In this document: positions 6,255 through 9,009 of the stretch, piece by piece
How positions within the stretch are numbered: position 1 is the stretch's first letter
Layout of the letters: each line of letters begins with the position of its first letter
Assembly (NCBI RefSeq): GCF_040676675.1
Contig: NZ_JBFAPK010000074.1
Span: 1-9,009, forward strand
Direction: 5' to 3'
Source of the DNA: JBFAPK01 sp040676675
GTDB lineage: Bacteria; Actinomycetota; Actinomycetes; Mycobacteriales; Micromonosporaceae
DNA length: 9,009 nucleotides
Made by a program: the position numbers and the translations under genes
The notes under the pieces: generated by a model
Database searches by the model: none
The model's input: only the letters and a program-made list of their open reading frames with translations
Told to the model about the DNA's origin: nothing

Positions 6255-6758
6255 TCACCGGTACCGCCGCTCGCCGGAGCCGGTGGGCAGCACCATCCCG
6301 GCGCCCTGCAACTCGCCCTCCACCCGAATCCGCTCGATCTCCAGGTCGAGTCCCTCCAGGTCGGCCAGGTGCTCGGCGACGCCCAGACAGCGGCTGGCCA
6401 GCCGGAGCCGCTCGTCGTACGCCCGGAGGATCGCCTGGTGCCAGACCCCGGCGCGGCTGGATTCGCCGAGCCGCTGCCCACCGAGGCGGCGCAGCTCGGC
6501 GGCGATCTGCTCGATGGAGGCCCGGTCCGTCCGGTCGAACTCGGCCAGGTCGGCGTCCGCGATGCGCAGCTCCGCGGCGAGGGCGCGACCGAGCCGGCTG
6601 ACGGTACGCCGGTCGCTTCGCCGCCGCCGCCATCGCGCGTACCGCCGCACGGCCCGGTCGACCAGTTCGTCCGCGCAGATGATCGCGGCCAGGACGGCAG
6701 GTAGACACAGCACACCGAGAAGCGCCAACGCCAGCACGAGCGCGTGCGAGACCGCCAC
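6255..6758 (-). CDS. Unrecognised single-pass membrane protein with helical, charged soluble domain
   Basis: 167 residues; I do not recognise a family. Residues about 4-28 form one hydrophobic helix (LVLALALLGVLCLPAVLAAI), followed by a very basic stretch (RRYARWRRRRSDRR, 38-51). By the positive-inside rule this suggests a signal-anchor with the C-terminus in the cytoplasm. The rest is rich in Ala, Leu, Arg and Glu with heptad-like spacing (about 55-90 and 108-150), so it is probably all-helical. The GTG start has AAAGGA only 1 base away, too close for normal initiation, and a TAGCGT -10 lies just upstream, so a leaderless transcript is likely. Codon use matches its neighbours and coding potential is good. 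It precedes thpR on the same strand. Confidence 0.65.
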   Translation of the reverse strand: MAVSHALVLALALLGVLCLPAVLAAIICADELVDRAVRRYARWRRRRSDRRTVSRLGRALAAELRIADADLAEFDRTDRASIEQIAAELRRLGGQRLGESSRAGVWHQAILRAYDERLRLASRCLGVAEHLADLEGLDLEIERIRVEGELQGAGMVLPTGSGERRYR

Positions 6759-6766
6759 GTCCTTTG

Positions 6767-6772
6767 ACGCTA
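6767..6772 (-). promoter_or_regulatory. Putative -10 TAGCGT for the minus-strand membrane protein/thpR unit
   Basis: On the minus strand TAGCGT matches TANNNT and ends 8 bases before the GTG start. This places the transcript start at or next to the start codon, a leaderless arrangement that would explain the badly spaced Shine-Dalgarno. The -35 position has only a weak match (TGGCGA). Confidence 0.35.
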
Positions 6773-6820
6773 GGCGGCGCGGCGGGCCCTCGCCACCGAT
6801 TTCGTCCTCCCGGACCGCCG

Positions 6821-6857
6821 CCCGTCACCGCGACCCCGTCACCGCGACCCCGTCACC
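6821..6857. repeat. 14-bp tandem repeat, about 2.6 copies
   Basis: The unit CCCGTCACCGCGAC occurs exactly at 6821-6834 and 6835-6848. A third copy is cut short after nine bases (6849-6857). Each unit contains GTCAC-C-GCGAC, a near inverted repeat with one mismatch, so the array offers two complete, regularly spaced, roughly palindromic sites and one partial site. It lies in the control region between the minus-strand membrane protein gene and the ArsR-like gene. Confidence 0.85.
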
Positions 6858-6875
6858 CCCGCCGCTGACCGACGA

Positions 6876-6904
6876 TTTTTTTTGTCTTGACAGAATGAGT
6901 TGTC
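6876..6904 (+). promoter_or_regulatory. arsR-like promoter/operator region: T8 tract, TTGACA and TGTC/GACA half-sites
   Basis: A run of eight T (6876-6883) is followed by TGTC-TT-GACA (6883-6892), an inverted repeat that contains a perfect -35 hexamer TTGACA (6887-6892). A third half-site, TGTC, lies at 6901-6904. The T-run could act as an UP element. The matching -10 is unclear: 17 bases downstream is GAGGGT, which overlaps the ribosome binding site. Half-sites overlapping the -35 are where a dimeric ArsR-type repressor would bind to shut off its own gene; this is inference. Confidence 0.5.
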
Positions 6905-6921
6905 GGTGCGAGGGTATTGGC

Positions 6922-7533
6922 ATGTTCGACATCGCAGTGATCGAGGACCCGGCGGCGGCCGAGGCGTCGCTGGACCCGACGCGGGCCCGGCTGCTCGCCG
7001 CGCTCGCCGAGCCGGCCTCGGCAACGATGCTCGCCACCCGGGTCGGCCTGGCCCGGCAGAAGGTCAACTACCACCTTCGGGCGCTGGAGCAGCACGGCCT
7101 GATCGAGCTGGTCGAGGAGCGCCGCAGGGGCAACGTGACCGAGCGGGTCATGCGCGCCACCGCCGCGTCGTACGTGATCTCGCCGCTCGCCCTGGCCGCC
7201 GTACGCCCGGACCCGGCGCGGACGCCGGACCGGCTCTCGGCGCGGTGGCTGCTGGCGGTCTCCGCCCGGCTCGTCCAGGACGTCGGCGCGCTCATCACGG
7301 CCGCCGACCGGGCCCGCAAGCGCGTGGCGACCTTCACGATCGACGCCGACATCCGGTTCGCCTCCGCGGCCGACCGGGCCGCGTTCACCGACGAACTCGC
7401 GGCCACCGTCACCCGCCTCGTCGGCAAGTACCACGACGAGCGGACCACCGGCGGGCGCGCGCACCGGGTGGTGCTCGCCCTGCACCCCAGCCTCAACCCC
7501 CCGACCGGCACCACCGAATCCGAGGAGTCCTGA
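6922..7533 (+). CDS. ArsR-like winged-helix transcriptional regulator
   Basis: 203 residues. The winged helix-turn-helix spans about 17-82: SLDPTRARLLAAL, then SATMLATRVGLARQKVNYHL with the recognition helix at about 44-57, then EQHGLIELVEERRRGNVTERVMRAT forming the wing. This is the ArsR/HTH_20 fold, with no Cys pair that would mark a metal sensor, so a metal-sensing role is unlikely. The C-terminal 110 residues are a helical region of the kind found in larger HTH_20 regulators. GAGGG lies 7 bases before the ATG at 6922; longer in-frame extensions run through the tandem repeat and T-tract and are rejected. It is separated from the DUF6069-like gene by one base, so they share a transcript. 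It probably represses its own operon; the signal is unknown. Confidence 0.9.
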   Translation: MFDIAVIEDPAAAEASLDPTRARLLAALAEPASATMLATRVGLARQKVNYHLRALEQHGLIELVEERRRGNVTERVMRATAASYVISPLALAAVRPDPARTPDRLSARWLLAVSARLVQDVGALITAADRARKRVATFTIDADIRFASAADRAAFTDELAATVTRLVGKYHDERTTGGRAHRVVLALHPSLNPPTGTTESEES

Positions 7534-7534
7534 C

Positions 7535-8002
7535 ATGACCACCATGACCAGCCCCGCCGTCGGCCACACGTACCCGGTCGAGCGGGCCTCCGCGACCACC
7601 GTCACCCGCACGCGGCGCCGGCGGCGCGCCCGGGCCGTCGGCGTCGCGGTGGCGGCGAGCAGCCTGCTCTACCTCGGCGCCCGGGCGCTCGGGACGGACT
7701 TCGTCCTCACCGACCCCGGCGCCACCGAGCCGCACCCGCTGATCCTGCCCGAGATCGCCGTCTTCGCCCTCGTCTTCGGGCTGCTCGGCTGGGGCTCCCT
7801 CGCCCTGCTGGAACGGCTCACCCGGCACGCCCGGACCGTGTGGAGCGTGCTCGCCGGTACGGTGCTGGTGGCCTCCTTCATCCCGGTCTTCATCGAGCGG
7901 GCCACGGTGGACACCCGGATCATGCTCTGCCTGATCCACGTCGCGGTCGCGGCGGCGCTGCTGCCGATGCTCCGGCACCGCGCCCCGACCCGCGCCCGCT
8001 GA
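7535..8002 (+). CDS. DUF6069-like four-TM membrane protein
   Basis: 155 residues. A short basic N-terminal tail (RTRRRRRARA, 25-34) is followed by four predicted membrane helices at about 33-52, 72-93, 101-119 and 128-146, giving both ends inside. The pattern of a first helix, a polar loop, then GWGSLALLERLTRHARTVW between helices 2 and 3 and a closing LIHVAVAAALLPML matches the DUF6069 family as I remember it. Function is unknown. Such proteins often accompany small transcription regulators in actinomycetes. GAGGAG (7522-7527) lies 7 bases before the ATG at 7535, inside the end of the ArsR-like gene, so translation is probably coupled. A second ATG three codons in is possible. Confidence 0.8.
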   Translation: MTTMTSPAVGHTYPVERASATTVTRTRRRRRARAVGVAVAASSLLYLGARALGTDFVLTDPGATEPHPLILPEIAVFALVFGLLGWGSLALLERLTRHARTVWSVLAGTVLVASFIPVFIERATVDTRIMLCLIHVAVAAALLPMLRHRAPTRAR

Positions 8003-8068
8003 CCCCGCCCCTCAGCTGCCCGCACCATTTCCGTCAACAGGTACAGAGACACAGAAAGAGGCCACGTC

Positions 8069-8827
8069 ATGGGACACCCGTTCGAGCTGAGCAAGGAAAT
8101 CGAACTGCCCGCCACGCCGGAGCAGGTCTGGGCGGCGATCGCCACGGGTCCGGGCATCGACTCCTGGTTCATGGGCCGCAGCGAGGTCGAGGCCGGCGAG
8201 GGCAACCGGACCCGGTTCACCATGGCCGGTCACACCGAGGAGTCGACGGTGACGGCCTGGGAGCCCGGCAAGCGGTTCGCGCACCGTACCGATCCGGGAC
8301 CGGACGGCACCTTCATGGCGATGGAGTACCTCATCGAGGGGCGCGACCAGGGCGCGACCGTGCTGCGGCTGGTGCAGAGCGGCGTCCTCGGGGACAACTG
8401 GGAGACCGAGTACGAGGCCATGCAGATCGGCTGGAACATGTACCTGGAGACGCTGGCGGCGTACCTGGCGCACTTCCCCGGCCGTACCGGTATCCCCGTC
8501 TCGGCGTTCCGGCCCGGCGCCGGCGATCCGGACCAGGTCTGGGCGGCCGTGGCCGGCGCGTTCGGCGTCACCGGCCCGGTGACCGAGGGCGCGCCGGCCC
8601 GGCTCGAACTGCCGGGGCTCGCGCCGGTCGAGGGGGTGGTGGACCTCGCCGGGCTGCCGACCTACTTCGGCGTACGCACCCCGGACGCGCTCTACCGGTT
8701 CATCCACTCCGGTACGGACCGGGGCAACGTGCTGGTCCTCGGGCACCACATCTTCGCCGCCGACGCGGACCCGGCGGGCACCGAGCGGGCCTGGCAGGAG
8801 TGGCTGAACGGACTGCCGATCGGCTGA
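8069..8827 (+). CDS. SRPBCC (AHSA1-like) protein with second, divergent half
   Basis: 252 residues, cytoplasmic. Residues about 5-150 are an SRPBCC/START-type helix-grip domain of the Hsp90-activator-homologue (AHSA1) kind: SKEIELPATPEQVWAAI, a strand-rich middle (FTMAGHTEESTVTAWEPGKRF) and a long C-terminal helix around NWETEYEAMQIGWNMYLETL. This fold makes a hydrophobic pocket for small ligands. The remaining 100 residues reopen with DPDQVWAAVAGAFGV, echoing the first domain's start, then LPTYFGVRTPDALYRFI and end with EWLNGL; this may be a degenerate second copy. AAAGAGG (8055-8061) lies 7 bases before the ATG. The 66-base gap after the DUF6069-like gene has no clear promoter or terminator, so it is probably the third gene of the ArsR-led operon. 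ArsR-SRPBCC pairing is common in actinobacteria. Confidence 0.88.
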   Translation: MGHPFELSKEIELPATPEQVWAAIATGPGIDSWFMGRSEVEAGEGNRTRFTMAGHTEESTVTAWEPGKRFAHRTDPGPDGTFMAMEYLIEGRDQGATVLRLVQSGVLGDNWETEYEAMQIGWNMYLETLAAYLAHFPGRTGIPVSAFRPGAGDPDQVWAAVAGAFGVTGPVTEGAPARLELPGLAPVEGVVDLAGLPTYFGVRTPDALYRFIHSGTDRGNVLVLGHHIFAADADPAGTERAWQEWLNGLPIG

Positions 8828-8929
8828 CCGGCCGGGGCCGCGAGCCCGAGGCGGGTTACGCCCTAAGCCCCGCGCGGAAAACCGGCCGGCGACACAGCCG
8901 GAAGCGACCCAGCGGAAGCGGAAAGGCGG

Positions 8930-8953
8930 CCCGCCCACCCCGTCGAGGGCGGG
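8930..8953 (+). terminator. GC hairpin before the FN3 fragment
   Basis: CCCGCCC (8930-8936) and GGGCGGG (8947-8953) form a perfect 7-bp stem with a 10-base loop, 103 bases after the SRPBCC gene stop. It has no T-tract. It could terminate the ArsR operon. It also coincides with the place where fibronectin type III homology begins, so it may instead mark a junction. Confidence 0.35.
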
Positions 8954-9009
8954 GCGACCGGCTACCACGTCTACCGCAACGGCACCCGGGTCACCTCGTC
9001 CCCGGTCGG
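8942..9009 (+). pseudogene. Fragment of a fibronectin type III domain, no start codon
   Basis: The plus strand reads VEGGATGYHVYRNGTRVTSSPV and runs off the right edge. GATGYHVYRNGTRV is the mid-domain beta-strand pattern of FN3 modules found in secreted actinobacterial glycoside hydrolases and chitinases. The frame opens after a TAA at 8864-8866 and contains no ATG, GTG or TTG before the FN3 residues. There is also no signal peptide and no first half of the FN3 domain. A functional protein therefore cannot start here by normal rules. I read it as the 5'-truncated remnant of a larger secreted protein gene, or a rearrangement or assembly joint. The rest of the gene, if any, lies outside the window. 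Confidence 0.55.

Noticed and set aside
6212..6715. An upstream extension of the ThpR frame
   Set aside because: It overlaps the whole single-TM gene in another frame and adds low-complexity sequence before the standard MRLFVAIHPS opening.
6876..6883. The T8 tract as the tail of an intrinsic terminator
   Set aside because: No plus-strand gene ends upstream and no good hairpin directly precedes it. It lies between divergent genes next to a -35 hexamer.
6922..7533. A metal-responsive (arsenic or cadmium) role for the ArsR-like regulator
   Set aside because: There is no Cys-containing metal-binding motif near the recognition helix and no metal resistance gene nearby.

Overview
This is a very GC-rich window with third codon positions almost always G or C. 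It carries sepH, a cell-division gene confined to actinobacteria. I read it as chromosomal DNA of a filamentous actinomycete, and word usage (many GTAC/CGTAC motifs) suggests Micromonosporaceae; the genus is an inference. I see no tRNA, rRNA, CRISPR array, transposase or integrase.

Layout. (a) 1-215: the left edge holds a minus-strand piece of a DEAD-box RNA helicase that loses homology abruptly near base 100. It is followed by a short regulatory region with a perfect 12-bp palindrome. (b) 216-2605: a two-gene, translationally coupled plus-strand operon. It encodes a LmrA/YxaF-type TetR repressor and a 597-residue fusion of an extended SDR oxidoreductase with an alpha/beta hydrolase. (c) 2792-3868: sepH, ending at a strong bidirectional hairpin shared with the convergent gene. 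(d) 3915-4406 (minus): an STM3941-like two-TM membrane protein, divergent from (e) an aldo/keto reductase at 4495-5472 (plus). (f) 5498-6758 (minus): a two-gene unit with an unrecognised single-TM protein followed by a ThpR/2'-5' RNA ligase-type cyclic phosphodiesterase carrying an unusual Pro/Arg/Gly-rich insertion. (g) 6759-6921: a divergent control region with a 14-bp tandem repeat, a T8 tract, a perfect TTGACA and TGTC/GACA half-sites. (h) 6922-8827: an apparent plus-strand operon of an ArsR-like regulator, a DUF6069-like four-TM protein and a two-part SRPBCC (AHSA1-like) protein. (i) 8828-9009: intergenic DNA with a GC hairpin, running into a piece of fibronectin type III domain that has no usable start codon.

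How the genes may work together. There are two self-contained regulator-plus-effector modules: TetR with the SDR-hydrolase, and ArsR with the membrane protein and SRPBCC protein. Each has a recognisable candidate operator in front of its regulator gene, so both look autoregulated and inducible by an unknown small molecule. The rest (sepH, AKR, thpR) is ordinary chromosomal content. Possible novelty lies in the fused SDR-hydrolase under a LmrA-type repressor, the ArsR control region, the ThpR insertion, and the truncated fragments at both window edges. I did not find a clear, wholly new defence or mobile system.
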